From an uncultured Acidobacteriota bacterium (GTDB lineage Bacteria > Acidobacteriota > Terriglobia > Bryobacterales > Bryobacteraceae): a stretch of 64,000 bases of DNA. Under the pieces are notes generated by a model. That model saw nothing but the letters and a program-made list of their open reading frames with translations. It was not told where the DNA came from and did not search any database. This document shows, one piece after another, positions 53,850-63,166 of this stretch (its first letter is position 1; every line of letters starts with the position of its first letter). The DNA lies in assembly GCA_902826685.1 (NCBI GenBank), contig CADEFT010000012.1, positions 40,979-104,978 of the forward strand, written 5' to 3'. The position numbers were made by a program, and so were the translations under genes.

Positions 53850-54968
53850 ATGGATCTTCCGGCACGGCTCGGCAAATACCAGCTACAGGAGTTCCTGGGC
53901 GGAGGCATGGCCCATGTCTACCGCGCCGAAGACACGGTGCTGCACCGGACCGTGGCCGTTAAGATCCTCACCGAAGAGGGCTGCAACGACAAGGAGACCA
54001 AGGACCGCTTCCTGCAGGAGGCGCGCCTGGCGGGCGGCCTCGCTCACGACAACATCATCCGCGTTTTCGATTTCGGCGAAGACACCGGTGGACGGCCTTT
54101 CATGATTATGGAGTTCCTGAAGGGCGAAACGCTTCGGGAAGCCATCAAGGCGGGCCATACCGGCGATCTGAAAAAGCGCCTGCGCATCGCCCTGCAGGTG
54201 GTGCAGGCGATCGAACATATCCATTCGCTGAAGATCGTGCACCGCGACATCAAGCCCGATAACGTGCACATCGATCTTAGCGGCCGCGTGCGGCTGATGG
54301 ATTTCGGCATCGCCAAGTCCCAGAACGTGAAGTTGACCAAGGCCGGGTTTACGCTGGGCACGCCCTATTACATGGCGCCCGAACAGGTGATGGCGCAGAA
54401 CGTCACGCATCTGGTGGATATCTACGCCTTCGGCATCCTGCTGTACGAACTGTTGACCGGGCAGAAGCCGGTCTCGGGCGATTCCATCGACAAGGTGTTT
54501 CGCAAGATTCTCAGCGAACCTCTGCCGATGGAGCCGTTGCGCCAATCGGGGGCTCCGCCGTCGGTGCGCGACATGGTCATGAAGTGCACCGAAAAGGCGC
54601 CGGAAAGCCGTTACGGGAGCTTCGAACAGATCCGGCTCGAACTGGAACGGATTCTGAAGGGCATGCCCTCGGCGGGGGCGGATGCTTCAGGCGCCATGGC
54701 GGCGCATCAGGCAACCGGATCCTCGCGGACTTCGGGAAGCTTCACGTCGCCTAGCGTGGCGACGGCGGGCGGCGCCGGCAGCGGCCGCATCGTGACGCCA
54801 GGTCCGCTGCAGGCGGCTCAGGCCGAAGGGGTTCCCACGATCCTGCGCAAACTGCCGGCGCAGTTTCACACGCAGGAATGGTTCATCGCCATCGTTGCGC
54901 TGGGCGTGCTGCTGGGCCTCGCCGTGATGGTGTTGATCATCAGTGCGATCGTCCGGCTTTTCTCCTGA
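53850..54968 (+). CDS. Membrane-anchored Ser/Thr protein kinase
   Basis: The 372-residue protein has a Hanks-type kinase domain (about 8-270): glycine loop LGGGMAHVY, VAVKIL with the ATP lysine, HRDIKPDNVHID catalytic loop, MDFGIAK, and the activation segment GTPYYMAPEQ. A Ser/Thr/Ala/Gly-rich linker of about 65 residues follows, then a transmembrane helix (about 345-368, IVALGVLLGLAVMVLIISAI) and almost no periplasmic part. It is a tandem paralogue of the next gene, roughly half of the kinase-domain residues being identical. Its position after tssM and the known PpkA-type control of T6SS in other bacteria suggest that it regulates assembly of this system. Confidence 0.92.
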   Translation: MDLPARLGKYQLQEFLGGGMAHVYRAEDTVLHRTVAVKILTEEGCNDKETKDRFLQEARLAGGLAHDNIIRVFDFGEDTGGRPFMIMEFLKGETLREAIKAGHTGDLKKRLRIALQVVQAIEHIHSLKIVHRDIKPDNVHIDLSGRVRLMDFGIAKSQNVKLTKAGFTLGTPYYMAPEQVMAQNVTHLVDIYAFGILLYELLTGQKPVSGDSIDKVFRKILSEPLPMEPLRQSGAPPSVRDMVMKCTEKAPESRYGSFEQIRLELERILKGMPSAGADASGAMAAHQATGSSRTSGSFTSPSVATAGGAGSGRIVTPGPLQAAQAEGVPTILRKLPAQFHTQEWFIAIVALGVLLGLAVMVLIISAIVRLFS

Positions 54969-54988
54969 CAACTGATACTATTGACTGA

Positions 54989-56698
54989 ATGGATCTCCCG
55001 GCAACCTTCGGGAAGTACCGGCTCGAGAAGTTTCTCGGCGGCGGGATGTCACACGTGTATTCGGCCGTCGACACCGTGTTGCAGCGGCCGGTGGCGGTGA
55101 AGATCCTGACCGAGGAAGGCTGCCGCGACCAGGACGCCAAGCGGCGTTTTCTGCAGGAAGCGCGCATGTGCAGTTCCATCGCGCACGACAACATCATTCG
55201 CCTGCACGACTACGGGGAACAGGACGGCAAGCCCTACATCGTGATGGAACTGCTCACCGGCGAAGACCTGCGCACGGCGATCGAGAAAAATCATATTTCC
55301 ACGCTGCCGTCCAAGTTACGAGTCGCTTTGCAGGTTACACGCGCGCTCGGGCACATACACGCTCTGAATATCGTCCACAGGGATATCAAACCGGAGAACC
55401 TGCACATCGACCACGCCGGCCGCGTCCGCCTGATGGACTTCGGAATCGCCAAGGCGGAGAATATGTCGCTGACGCGAACGGGATTCGCCGTTGGCACTCC
55501 TTACTACATGGCGCCCGAGCAGTTGATGGCCAAGCCCATCACGCACGCGGTGGATATTTACGCTTTCGGCATCGTGCTCTATGAACTTCTGACCGGCGCC
55601 AAGCCGTTGAACGGCGAAAGCGTGGAAAGCCTGTTCTACCTGATTCTGCAGCAGCCGTTGAACCTGGAACCTCTGCAGAAGGCCGGCCTTCCGGCGCCGC
55701 TGATCGAACTGGTGGCGCGGTGCGCCAACAAGAAGCCGGAAGATCGCCCGGCGTCGTTTGACGCCATCGGCGCGGAGATCGAAGATCTTCTCGAGAAAAC
55801 GGACTCGACCTACCTGCGGCCCACGACCGGCGGCGTGAATATCGCCCATCTGCCGCCCCTGCCGCCGGCCGCTCCACCCGCGCCGCCCACTCCCGGCAAC
55901 CGGCGGAACCTTTGGCTGGCGCTCGGCGGAGTGGCCGCGGCGATCGTGGCGGCGGTGATTTTCTGGCCTTCCGGCAAAACGCCGCAGCCGCCCAGGAAAA
56001 CTGACGAAACGAACCCACCGGCGGCTATTTTGGAGCCGACGATCCGCAACGAGTTCGGCGCCATGATGCTGGTGCCGGCGGGCGCCTATAAGTGGGGCCA
56101 GAACGGGGAAACACGGGAACTGCCGGCGTTCTATATCGACAAGACCGAAGTTAGCGTGGGTCAGTGGAACCGCTATGCGCAGGAGATGAACCGGGCCGGC
56201 CGGCCGCAGGTCGCGGATAACCTTCCGGTGACCGATGTTACTTTCGACGACGCCACTGGATATTGCGGCTGGGCCGGCAAGCGGCTGCCCTCCGGCGAGG
56301 AGTGGGAGAAAGCCGCGCGCGGCACCGACGGCCGCAAATACCCGTGGGGGGCCGCCGAGGAGCCTTCGCGCGCCAACGTCGGCGGCGCCTCGCTGCAGCC
56401 GGTGGAATCGTTCCTCGATGGCGCCAGTCCTTATGGAGCTCTCAACCTGGCGGGCAACGCATGGGAATGGGTACGGCAGGAGGGCGCACCGAGCCAGGGG
56501 CTGCGCGACCTGGTCGCCAAGCAGATGCGCGAGGCCAAGTTCGCTCCGCTAACGGCGGAGGATGTGTGGTTCGTCGTCCGCGGCGGCGGGTTCGACTTCA
56601 AGAAGCTCGACGGGGCCACCGCCTGGGAGACGTTGCCGATGCCGGGCCGCTACAAGGGACCGGCGATCGGATTCCGCTGCGCGCGCTCGGCGCCCTGA
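54989..56698 (+). CDS. Ser/Thr kinase fused through a TM helix to an FGE/SUMF1-like domain
   Basis: The 569-residue protein has an N-terminal Hanks-type kinase (about 8-270; LGGGMSHVY, VAVKIL, HRDIKPENLHID, MDFGIAK, GTPYYMAPEQ), a proline-rich linker, one transmembrane helix (about 306-326, NLWLALGGVAAAIVAAVIFW), and a C-terminal formylglycine-generating-enzyme-like domain (about 350-569; MLVPAGAYKWGQNGE, FYIDKTEVSVGQWNRY, GKRLPSGEEWEKAARG, LAGNAWEWV, VVRGGGFDF, GFRCAR). The pair of cysteines that catalyse the FGE reaction is not seen in the region after VVRGGG, so this domain is probably a binding or sensing module. The topology puts it in the periplasm. In Pseudomonas aeruginosa a separate SUMF1-like protein, TagR, acts upstream of the kinase PpkA. 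Confidence 0.9.
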   Translation: MDLPATFGKYRLEKFLGGGMSHVYSAVDTVLQRPVAVKILTEEGCRDQDAKRRFLQEARMCSSIAHDNIIRLHDYGEQDGKPYIVMELLTGEDLRTAIEKNHISTLPSKLRVALQVTRALGHIHALNIVHRDIKPENLHIDHAGRVRLMDFGIAKAENMSLTRTGFAVGTPYYMAPEQLMAKPITHAVDIYAFGIVLYELLTGAKPLNGESVESLFYLILQQPLNLEPLQKAGLPAPLIELVARCANKKPEDRPASFDAIGAEIEDLLEKTDSTYLRPTTGGVNIAHLPPLPPAAPPAPPTPGNRRNLWLALGGVAAAIVAAVIFWPSGKTPQPPRKTDETNPPAAILEPTIRNEFGAMMLVPAGAYKWGQNGETRELPAFYIDKTEVSVGQWNRYAQEMNRAGRPQVADNLPVTDVTFDDATGYCGWAGKRLPSGEEWEKAARGTDGRKYPWGAAEEPSRANVGGASLQPVESFLDGASPYGALNLAGNAWEWVRQEGAPSQGLRDLVAKQMREAKFAPLTAEDVWFVVRGGGFDFKKLDGATAWETLPMPGRYKGPAIGFRCARSAP

Positions 56699-56744
56699 GC
56701 GAAAAAAAGCCTGAACAATCCAGCCGGACGTGGAATATCTCCAT

Positions 56745-59477
56745 ATGCTCCAAAGTTGGCGGCGCCTCAGCCGCCTGATCTCCGCCACGCTATGGACCGG
56801 ACTCCTCGCAATGGCCGGCGAGGTTCGCGTGGAAGTGAAAGATTCATCGGGCGCGGCGGTGGACGCCAAGGGATGGATGGAAAACCTGGATACGGGCGCG
56901 CGGCACGGCTTCAAACCCGGCGCCCGTGGTGTGTTCACATTCTCGGATTTGCCATTGGGCCGGTACCGGCTGCGGATCTCGAAGGAAGGCTTCGCCACAC
57001 ACTCGGCCACTCTCGATCTCAACTCCGCCGCGCCGGTCACCCACGCGGTGACCTTGCAGATCGGAACCTCGGCGTATGCGGTATCGGTGATCAGCGCGAC
57101 TCCGCTCGCCGGGCTCGACCGTCCGGTGGATGAGATTCCGGCGCCTGTTCAAGCCGCGACAGACCGCGATATCGAGGCCAGCGGCGCCTTCGACCTTTCG
57201 TCGTTCCTGAACCGGCGGCTGCAGAACGTGTTCCTGAACGAGATTCAAGGCAACCCGATGCAGCCGGATTTGAACTATCGCGGATTCACGGCGTCGCCGC
57301 TGCTCGGCACGCCGCAGGGGCTTTCGGTTTACATGGACGGCGTGCGGCTGAATCAGCCGTTTGGCGACGTGGTGAGCTGGGATCTGATACCGCGCGCGGC
57401 GATCGCCGAGATGGCGCTGGTACCCGGATCGAATCCCCTGTTCGGATTGAACACGCTGGGCGGCGCTCTGTCGATTCGCACCAAGGATGGCGTCAGCCAT
57501 CCGGGCACGATGATACGGCTGCAGGGCGGCAGCTTCGGCCGGAAGATGGCGGACCTTGAACACGGCGGCTCGCTGCCCGGCGGCCTTCACTGGTTCGCGG
57601 CCAGCAGCCTGTTCTTCGAGGATGGCTGGCGCGAAAGCTCGCCATCGAACGTGCGGCAGTTTTTCGGCAAGCTGGGGACCACGCGGGCGCGCACGTCGGT
57701 CAACCTGACGCTGGGGTACGCCAACAATTCGCTGATCGGGAACGGGCTGCAGGATCAGCGCTTCCTGGCGCGCGATTTCAAAAGCGTCTACACCAAGCCC
57801 GATGCGACTGCCAATCGCGCGCCGTTCCTCAACCTGAATCTGCGGCGAAGCTTGCCGGGCGACGTTTCGTTTTCGGGCAACGCCTATTTCCGCTACATCC
57901 GGACGCACACCCTGAATGGCGATATCAATGAGGATTCGCTCGATCAAGCGGTGTATCAGCCGGGCGCGGCCGAACGGGCGGCGCTGGCGGCGGCAGGCTA
58001 CACGGGGTTTCCCACGGCGGGCGAGAGCGCGGCCAATACTCCATTCCCGCGCTGGCGCTGCATCGGCAATGCCTTGCTGCGCGATGAGCCCGCCGAGAAG
58101 TGCAACGGCCTGCTGAACCGTTCCGGCACCCATCAGCGCAACTATGGACTTTCGGGCCAGGCAAGCTGGTTCCGCCGCGGCGCGGCGAGCCGCAATCAAT
58201 TGACCTTCGGGGCCGCTTATGACGGCAACAGCATCGGGTTCACGCAATCGAGCGAACTCGGCTACTTGAACCCGGACCGAAGCGTGACCGGCGTGGGTGC
58301 TTTCGGCGACGGCATAACGGGAGGCGAGGAAGACGGCGTGCCCTACGATACGCGGGTGGATCTTTCCGGCCGCATTCACAGCGCCAGCCTCTATGCCACC
58401 GATTCGCTGACGTGGAACGACCGCCTTAGTCTCACCCTATCGGGACGCTTCAACCGGACCACGGTGGACAACCGCGACCGGCTGCGGCCACTGGCCGGCA
58501 CCGGATCGCTGACGGGGAAGCATACGTTCAGCCGCTTCAATCCGGCGGTGGGGGCGACTTACAAAATGGGCGCCGGAGTGAGCCTCTATGGCGGTTATAC
58601 GGAGGGCAACCGCGCGCCCACTTCGATTGAACTGGGCTGCGCCGATCCGAACGCTCCCTGCAAATTGCCGAATGCGATGGCGGGCGATCCGCCGCTCGAC
58701 CAGGTGCGAACACGGACCATGGAAGCCGGTGTGCGCGGCGCCGGAGAAGGATCGCTGCGCTGGAGCGCGGGCTGGTTTCACGCCACCAACCGCGACGACA
58801 TTCTATTTGTCGCCTCCGAGCAGACCGGTTACGGCTACTTCCGGAATTTCGAGCGCACACGCCGGCAGGGCGTGGAGATCGATACGAACTTCCGGATTGG
58901 CCGGCTCACGCTGGGTGGCGGCTACACGCTTCTCGATGCGACGTTCCGCAGCGGCGAGGAATTGAATGGCGCCGGCAACAGCTCCAATGAAGAAGCCGCA
59001 GAGGGCACGCCGGGCACGGAAGGAACCATCGAGGTGGAGCCGGGCGACCGGATTCCGCTGACGCCGCGTCACATGGTGAAGGCGTTCGCCGATCTTCAGT
59101 TGACGCGGAAATTTCTCATCGATGCCGGCGTGGTGGGCATTTCGAGTTCCTATGCGCGCGGCAACGAGAACAACCGGCACCAGCCGGATGGCCGCTACTA
59201 CCTGGGCGATGGTACTTCGCCGGGTTACGCGGTGGTGAACCTGGGGGCGCGCTACAACGTGCATCCGCGCGTGCAGTTGTTCGCGCAGGTGAACAATCTC
59301 TTCAACCGCCGCTATTACAGCGGAGCGCAGTTGGGTGCGACGGGATTCACGGCGGCGGGGAACTTCATCGCGCGGCCCTATCCGTTGATCAATGGCGAGT
59401 ACCCGTTGCAGGGCGTGACCTTTTTCGCACCGGGCGCGCCGCGGGGCGCGTGGGCGGGACTGGCCTTCCGTTTCTAA
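56745..59477 (+). CDS. TonB-dependent receptor (classical plug and barrel, with regulatory N-domain)
   Basis: The 910-residue protein starts at the ATG 56745 ([20 protein letters not shown]; signal-peptide-like, cleavage near LAMAGE); a GTG 15 bp earlier is less likely. A short carboxypeptidase-regulatory domain (about 24-100) precedes a conventional plug (about 125-235; [37 protein letters not shown]) and a 22-strand-type barrel ending WAGLAFRF. Unlike the three Oar-like receptors in the window it has the canonical D-G-V-R-x-N-x-P-F-G plug pattern of small-ligand receptors (siderophore, nickel/cobalamin or similar). No transport partner is next to it. It is followed after 20 bp by an amidase-like gene. 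Confidence 0.9.
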   Translation: MLQSWRRLSRLISATLWTGLLAMAGEVRVEVKDSSGAAVDAKGWMENLDTGARHGFKPGARGVFTFSDLPLGRYRLRISKEGFATHSATLDLNSAAPVTHAVTLQIGTSAYAVSVISATPLAGLDRPVDEIPAPVQAATDRDIEASGAFDLSSFLNRRLQNVFLNEIQGNPMQPDLNYRGFTASPLLGTPQGLSVYMDGVRLNQPFGDVVSWDLIPRAAIAEMALVPGSNPLFGLNTLGGALSIRTKDGVSHPGTMIRLQGGSFGRKMADLEHGGSLPGGLHWFAASSLFFEDGWRESSPSNVRQFFGKLGTTRARTSVNLTLGYANNSLIGNGLQDQRFLARDFKSVYTKPDATANRAPFLNLNLRRSLPGDVSFSGNAYFRYIRTHTLNGDINEDSLDQAVYQPGAAERAALAAAGYTGFPTAGESAANTPFPRWRCIGNALLRDEPAEKCNGLLNRSGTHQRNYGLSGQASWFRRGAASRNQLTFGAAYDGNSIGFTQSSELGYLNPDRSVTGVGAFGDGITGGEEDGVPYDTRVDLSGRIHSASLYATDSLTWNDRLSLTLSGRFNRTTVDNRDRLRPLAGTGSLTGKHTFSRFNPAVGATYKMGAGVSLYGGYTEGNRAPTSIELGCADPNAPCKLPNAMAGDPPLDQVRTRTMEAGVRGAGEGSLRWSAGWFHATNRDDILFVASEQTGYGYFRNFERTRRQGVEIDTNFRIGRLTLGGGYTLLDATFRSGEELNGAGNSSNEEAAEGTPGTEGTIEVEPGDRIPLTPRHMVKAFADLQLTRKFLIDAGVVGISSSYARGNENNRHQPDGRYYLGDGTSPGYAVVNLGARYNVHPRVQLFAQVNNLFNRRYYSGAQLGATGFTAAGNFIARPYPLINGEYPLQGVTFFAPGAPRGAWAGLAFRF

Positions 59478-59497
59478 AGTTATGGGAAGATCGCCTG

Positions 59498-60535
59498 ATG
59501 AGAATCAGGCACGCTTTCGGCGCACTCGGCCTGCTGGCCGCTACTTCCGTCTGGGGCGAACATCACCGGCTCGACTCGACTCCGGCGACGGTGCATTGGG
59601 GCTATTACGATGCGGCCGCGAAGCCGGTGTTGAAGGTGCGCTCCGGCGACACGGTGGAGATCCGCTCGGCGATGATCGACACGCCGGAGGCGCTGGAACG
59701 CGTGGGCGTGGCGGCGGCGCGAATCGAACCGGGCCACCGCGCCATTCATCGCGAAGTGAAGGAGCGAGGCCCAGGCCCGCACATTCTGACGGGGCCGGTA
59801 TTCGTGGAAGGCGCCGAGCCGGGCGATACGCTCGAAGTGCGGATCGAGTCGGTGAATCTGGCGCTGCCCTACGCGGTGAATCTCTTTCTGCCCGGCATGG
59901 GGACGCTGCCTGAAGACTTTCCGTTCGAGTACCGCAAGTTGATTCCTCTCGATCTCGATCGCAAGATCGGGCGTTTCGCGCCGGGTGTCGAAATCCCCTT
60001 GCGGCCGTTCTTCGGAAGCATGGGCGTGGCGCCGCCGGAGGGAGCGGGCCGGATCGACAGCGCGCCACCGTGGATTCATGCGGGCAACCTGGACAATAAA
60101 GAACTGGTCGCGGGAACGACGCTGCTCATTCCCGTACATACGCGAGGCGCACTGTTTTCGGCGGGCGACGCGCACGCGGCGCAGGGTAACGGCGAGGTCA
60201 GTCTCACGGCGCTTGAGACGGTGTTGACCGGCGTGTTCCGTCTATCGGTGCGCAAGGGTGAGCGGCGGCACTGGCCGCACGCCGAAACGCCGTCCCACTA
60301 TATGACGATGGGCTTCGATCGGGACCTGGACACAGCGATCAAGATCGCTCTTCGGGAGATGATTGGCCTTCTGGCCGCGCGTCACGGGCTGAGCCGCGAG
60401 GATGCCTACCTGCTGGTCAGCGATGCGGCGGATTTCAGCATTACGCAACTGGTGGACGGCAAACGCGGCGTGCACGCCATGATCGCCAAAAGCATTTTCA
60501 CGGCAGCGCGAGCCGGCGCGCTTCCCAATCGGTGA
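59498..60535 (+). CDS. Exported acetamidase/formamidase-family protein
   Basis: From the ATG at 59498 the product is 345 residues with a signal peptide (HAFGALGLLAATSVWG). The body matches the FmdA/AmdA family: VKSGDTVEI-like KVRSGDTVEIRS, PHILTGPVFVEGAEPGDTLE, GSMGVAPP, DNKELVAGTTLLIPVHTRGA and GDAHAAQGNGEVSLTALET, which are the strongly conserved strands around the metal-binding active site. Family enzymes release ammonia from short amides. An exported version suggests action on amides in the periplasm, but the substrate is not shown. The 3' end overlaps the convergent DUF1445 gene by 38 bp. Confidence 0.9.
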   Translation: MRIRHAFGALGLLAATSVWGEHHRLDSTPATVHWGYYDAAAKPVLKVRSGDTVEIRSAMIDTPEALERVGVAAARIEPGHRAIHREVKERGPGPHILTGPVFVEGAEPGDTLEVRIESVNLALPYAVNLFLPGMGTLPEDFPFEYRKLIPLDLDRKIGRFAPGVEIPLRPFFGSMGVAPPEGAGRIDSAPPWIHAGNLDNKELVAGTTLLIPVHTRGALFSAGDAHAAQGNGEVSLTALETVLTGVFRLSVRKGERRHWPHAETPSHYMTMGFDRDLDTAIKIALREMIGLLAARHGLSREDAYLLVSDAADFSITQLVDGKRGVHAMIAKSIFTAARAGALPNR

Positions 60536-61277
60536 CGAAGCCGTGCGCCGGCGCATGCGCGATCATGATGTCGATTCCGGCGGCGATGGCGGCTTCCTGC
60601 GGCGTAACGCCGCAAGCCCAGAACACGGGCACCACGCCGTCGCGAACCTTATCGACAGGCGGGCCGACGAACGGATGGGCGAGATCGGCGCCGATGGCCG
60701 AAGGGTCGCCGATGTGAATTGGCGCGCCATGATTGAAGGGATAGCGCGCGGTCACCTGCACGGCGAGAATCGCCTGTTCCGGCGTGAGCCATCGCATGGT
60801 CACCACCATCGGCCCCTGAAATCGCCCGGCGCGCGCGGTGGGAATTTTAGTGCCGAGCACCCAGCGGTCCTTTCCCGTCGGAACGCCGGCGTCTTCGAGC
60901 GCCTGATCGAACGTGATGCCGGAGCCGATGAGGAACGAGACGAAGTCGGGCTGCCATAGCGCGGTCGCGTCCGTGACATCGTCGAGCCGCTTGCCGTCGC
61001 GATAGACGGCGTATCGCGGCAGATCGGTTCGAAGATCGGCGCCGGGGGCGGTGAGGTGTGGCACGGGATCGCCCGCGTCCAGCACTTCGAGCACGGGACA
61101 GGCACGCTGGTTGCGCTGGCAATAGAGAAGGAACTCGTAAGCGTAGCGCTCGCGAATCATGACGAGGTTGCACTGCAGGTAGCCGAGGGCGACTCCGCGC
61201 GTGGTGCCGCTGTAGCGGCCTTCGCGGCAGGCTTGGCGGAAGTCGCGGGGCAAGGCGCGGGCCCATTCTCCCGTCAT
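60498..61277 (-). CDS. DUF1445 (YcsI-type) protein, D-glutamate-cyclase-like
   Basis: The 259-residue protein starts at the ATG 61275-61277, overlapping the transporter stop (ATGA). It matches the YcsI/DUF1445 family: RRGRYSGTTRG-like CREGRYSGTTRGVALGYLQC, FVSFLIGSGITFDQALEDAG, MVVTMRWLTPEQAILAVQVT, HGAPIHIGDPSAIG and VFWACGVTPQEAAIAAG. The mammalian relative DGLUCY converts D-glutamate to 5-oxo-D-proline; most bacterial members are annotated only as putative hydro-lyases. Location directly after a TAXI-TRAP permease gene is frequent and suggests that it acts on the imported acid. A longer open frame upstream lies inside the permease gene and is not real. Confidence 0.9.
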   Translation of the reverse strand: MTGEWARALPRDFRQACREGRYSGTTRGVALGYLQCNLVMIRERYAYEFLLYCQRNQRACPVLEVLDAGDPVPHLTAPGADLRTDLPRYAVYRDGKRLDDVTDATALWQPDFVSFLIGSGITFDQALEDAGVPTGKDRWVLGTKIPTARAGRFQGPMVVTMRWLTPEQAILAVQVTARYPFNHGAPIHIGDPSAIGADLAHPFVGPPVDKVRDGVVPVFWACGVTPQEAAIAAGIDIMIAHAPAHGFVTDWEARRLALP

Positions 61278-63166
61278 CGGGCGCCTTCCATGCCGCGGGC
61301 GTGCGTGGCGGAAGCTCGCGGTTTGAGAAACAGGTTCCACCCGCATAAGGCGGCGGCGCCCAGAAGCGCGGCGGCCCAACCGAACGACAGCGTGGGGAAG
61401 AGGATGCTGGTGACGGCGGCGGCGGCGTAGAGAAGGCGCTCGATCCACGAGAGTGGCCCGTTCCAGTATCCGGTCAAGGCCACCGCCCAGGCGCCGGTTC
61501 CGAGCAGCAATCCGGCAAAGGCGACGAGCACCCAAACAAGCGGTCCCTGCCCGAGCAGCAAGGGATCGAAGGCAAAGGCGAAAGCAATGAGGAACAGCAC
61601 CAGGCTGAGGCGGAAAGCATGCCATCCGGTTTCCATCACACCCGCCTTGGCCAGACCGGCCGCGGCGAACGAAGCGAGCGCCACCGGCGGCGTGATCATC
61701 GACAGCACGGAATAGTACATGACGAAGAAGTGCGCGCATAGCGGAGTGAGGCCGAGTTTGATCAGGGTGGGCACGAACAGGATCGCGCCGATGATATAGG
61801 CGGCCACCGTCGGCAAGCCCATGCCCATCACGATGCATCCGGCGATGGTGAGAATCAGGGCGAAGTAAACGTTGGCCGCGCCGCCTTCGATCAGCTTCGA
61901 CGAGAAGCGCAGGGCGAGATTCGACTGCACGGCGACCGCCACCATGATGCCGATGGCCGCGATGGGAATGGCGACTTGCGCCGCCTGCCGGGCAACCTCT
62001 TCGATCACCTTCAGCCAATCGCGCCAACCGGGACGGCTTTCGCGGCCGAGATACGCCGTCACCACGCACGCGGCGATGGCCGCGACCACTGCGATGGTGG
62101 CCGACCGGCCCGAGGCCAGCAGCGCAACCAACAGCACGGGCGGAATCAACAAATACAGCCGTGGCGCGATGGGAGCGGACGGAGCCGCCTGCGTTGGATC
62201 GAGGGTGCCGATGCCGCTCTTGCGCGCGCCGAGATCGACCATCACAAACAGCGCGAAGTAGAAGGCGACGGCGGGAATCACGGCCGCCATCGCGATGTAT
62301 CCATAGTCGATCTGCAGCATCTCGGCCATGACGAACGCCGCCACGCCCATGACCGGCGGCATCAACTGTCCACCGGTGGAAGCGAGCGCTTCGATGGCCG
62401 CGGCCTGCACGGCCGGGTATCCGGCGCGCCGCATCAACGGGATGGTGAACACGCCAACCGAAACCACGTTCGCCACGGCGCTGCCGCTGATGGTTCCCAT
62501 CAGACTGCTGGAGACCACGGCAGCCTTGGCCGCGCCTCCCTGTTGGCGTCCGCTCGTCTTGAGGCCGATGTCGATGAAAAGCCGGCCGCCACCGATCGCC
62601 GCGTAGGCCGAACCGAACACCAGGAAGTAGAAGACGAACTGCACCGACGTTTCCGTGGTGACGCCGAGCACGCCGTTGGTGGTCATGGCCAGGATTTCGA
62701 TCGAATCCTCGAAATTGAAGCCGCTGAATCGCGACCAGCCGGGGAACCACGGGCCCGCGAAGTTGTAGAGCAGAGTGAAAAGCAGCAGCCCCAGCAGCGA
62801 CCAGCCGACGCAGCGCCTTACGCCTTCGAGCAGCAGCAGCAGTAGAACGGTGCCGGCGATCAGATCGACGGTCAGAATCGGGTCCACCGCTTCCACACGT
62901 TCGGCCAGCCGGTGCGCGTTCCACAGGAAATAGGCGCCCAATGCCGCGGTGGCGGCGCCGAACAGCGCGTTGAGACCGCGCGGCCCCCGAGTGGTGAGAA
63001 AAAGAACGGCAAGCGCGAAGACCAGATGCACCGGGCGGGCGATCATCGGCTGCTGTGGCCAGACGATGATGGCAAATTGAAAGGCGCACCAGAGAGCGGC
63101 CAGGGCAAGCGCGAGAACGCCGGTGCGTTCCGGCGGCGAGCTTTCGAGCGAGGCGTCTAGAGCCAC
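61274..63166 (-). CDS. TRAP transporter permease, fused small and large subunits
   Basis: The 630-residue membrane protein combines the DctQ-like four-helix part (first about 180 residues) with the DctM-like permease (about 190-600; SSLMGTISGSAVANVVSVGV, MRRAGYPAVQAAAIEALAST, GLPTVAAYIIGAILFVP, YYSVLSMITPPVALASF). Fusions of this type go with TAXI-type solute-binding proteins, and one is encoded directly upstream with a 10-bp overlap. Uptake is driven by an ion gradient. The substrate is probably a small organic acid, possibly glutamate-related in view of the DUF1445 neighbour. Confidence 0.93.
   Translation of the reverse strand: MALDASLESSPPERTGVLALALAALWCAFQFAIIVWPQQPMIARPVHLVFALAVLFLTTRGPRGLNALFGAATAALGAYFLWNAHRLAERVEAVDPILTVDLIAGTVLLLLLLEGVRRCVGWSLLGLLLFTLLYNFAGPWFPGWSRFSGFNFEDSIEILAMTTNGVLGVTTETSVQFVFYFLVFGSAYAAIGGGRLFIDIGLKTSGRQQGGAAKAAVVSSSLMGTISGSAVANVVSVGVFTIPLMRRAGYPAVQAAAIEALASTGGQLMPPVMGVAAFVMAEMLQIDYGYIAMAAVIPAVAFYFALFVMVDLGARKSGIGTLDPTQAAPSAPIAPRLYLLIPPVLLVALLASGRSATIAVVAAIAACVVTAYLGRESRPGWRDWLKVIEEVARQAAQVAIPIAAIGIMVAVAVQSNLALRFSSKLIEGGAANVYFALILTIAGCIVMGMGLPTVAAYIIGAILFVPTLIKLGLTPLCAHFFVMYYSVLSMITPPVALASFAAAGLAKAGVMETGWHAFRLSLVLFLIAFAFAFDPLLLGQGPLVWVLVAFAGLLLGTGAWAVALTGYWNGPLSWIERLLYAAAAVTSILFPTLSFGWAAALLGAAALCGWNLFLKPRASATHARGMEGAR

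Noticed and set aside
61278..63089. Upstream extension of the DUF1445 frame across the TRAP permease gene
   Set aside because: The extension is in another frame of a well-conserved membrane protein gene; DUF1445 homology starts at the ATG 61275-61277.
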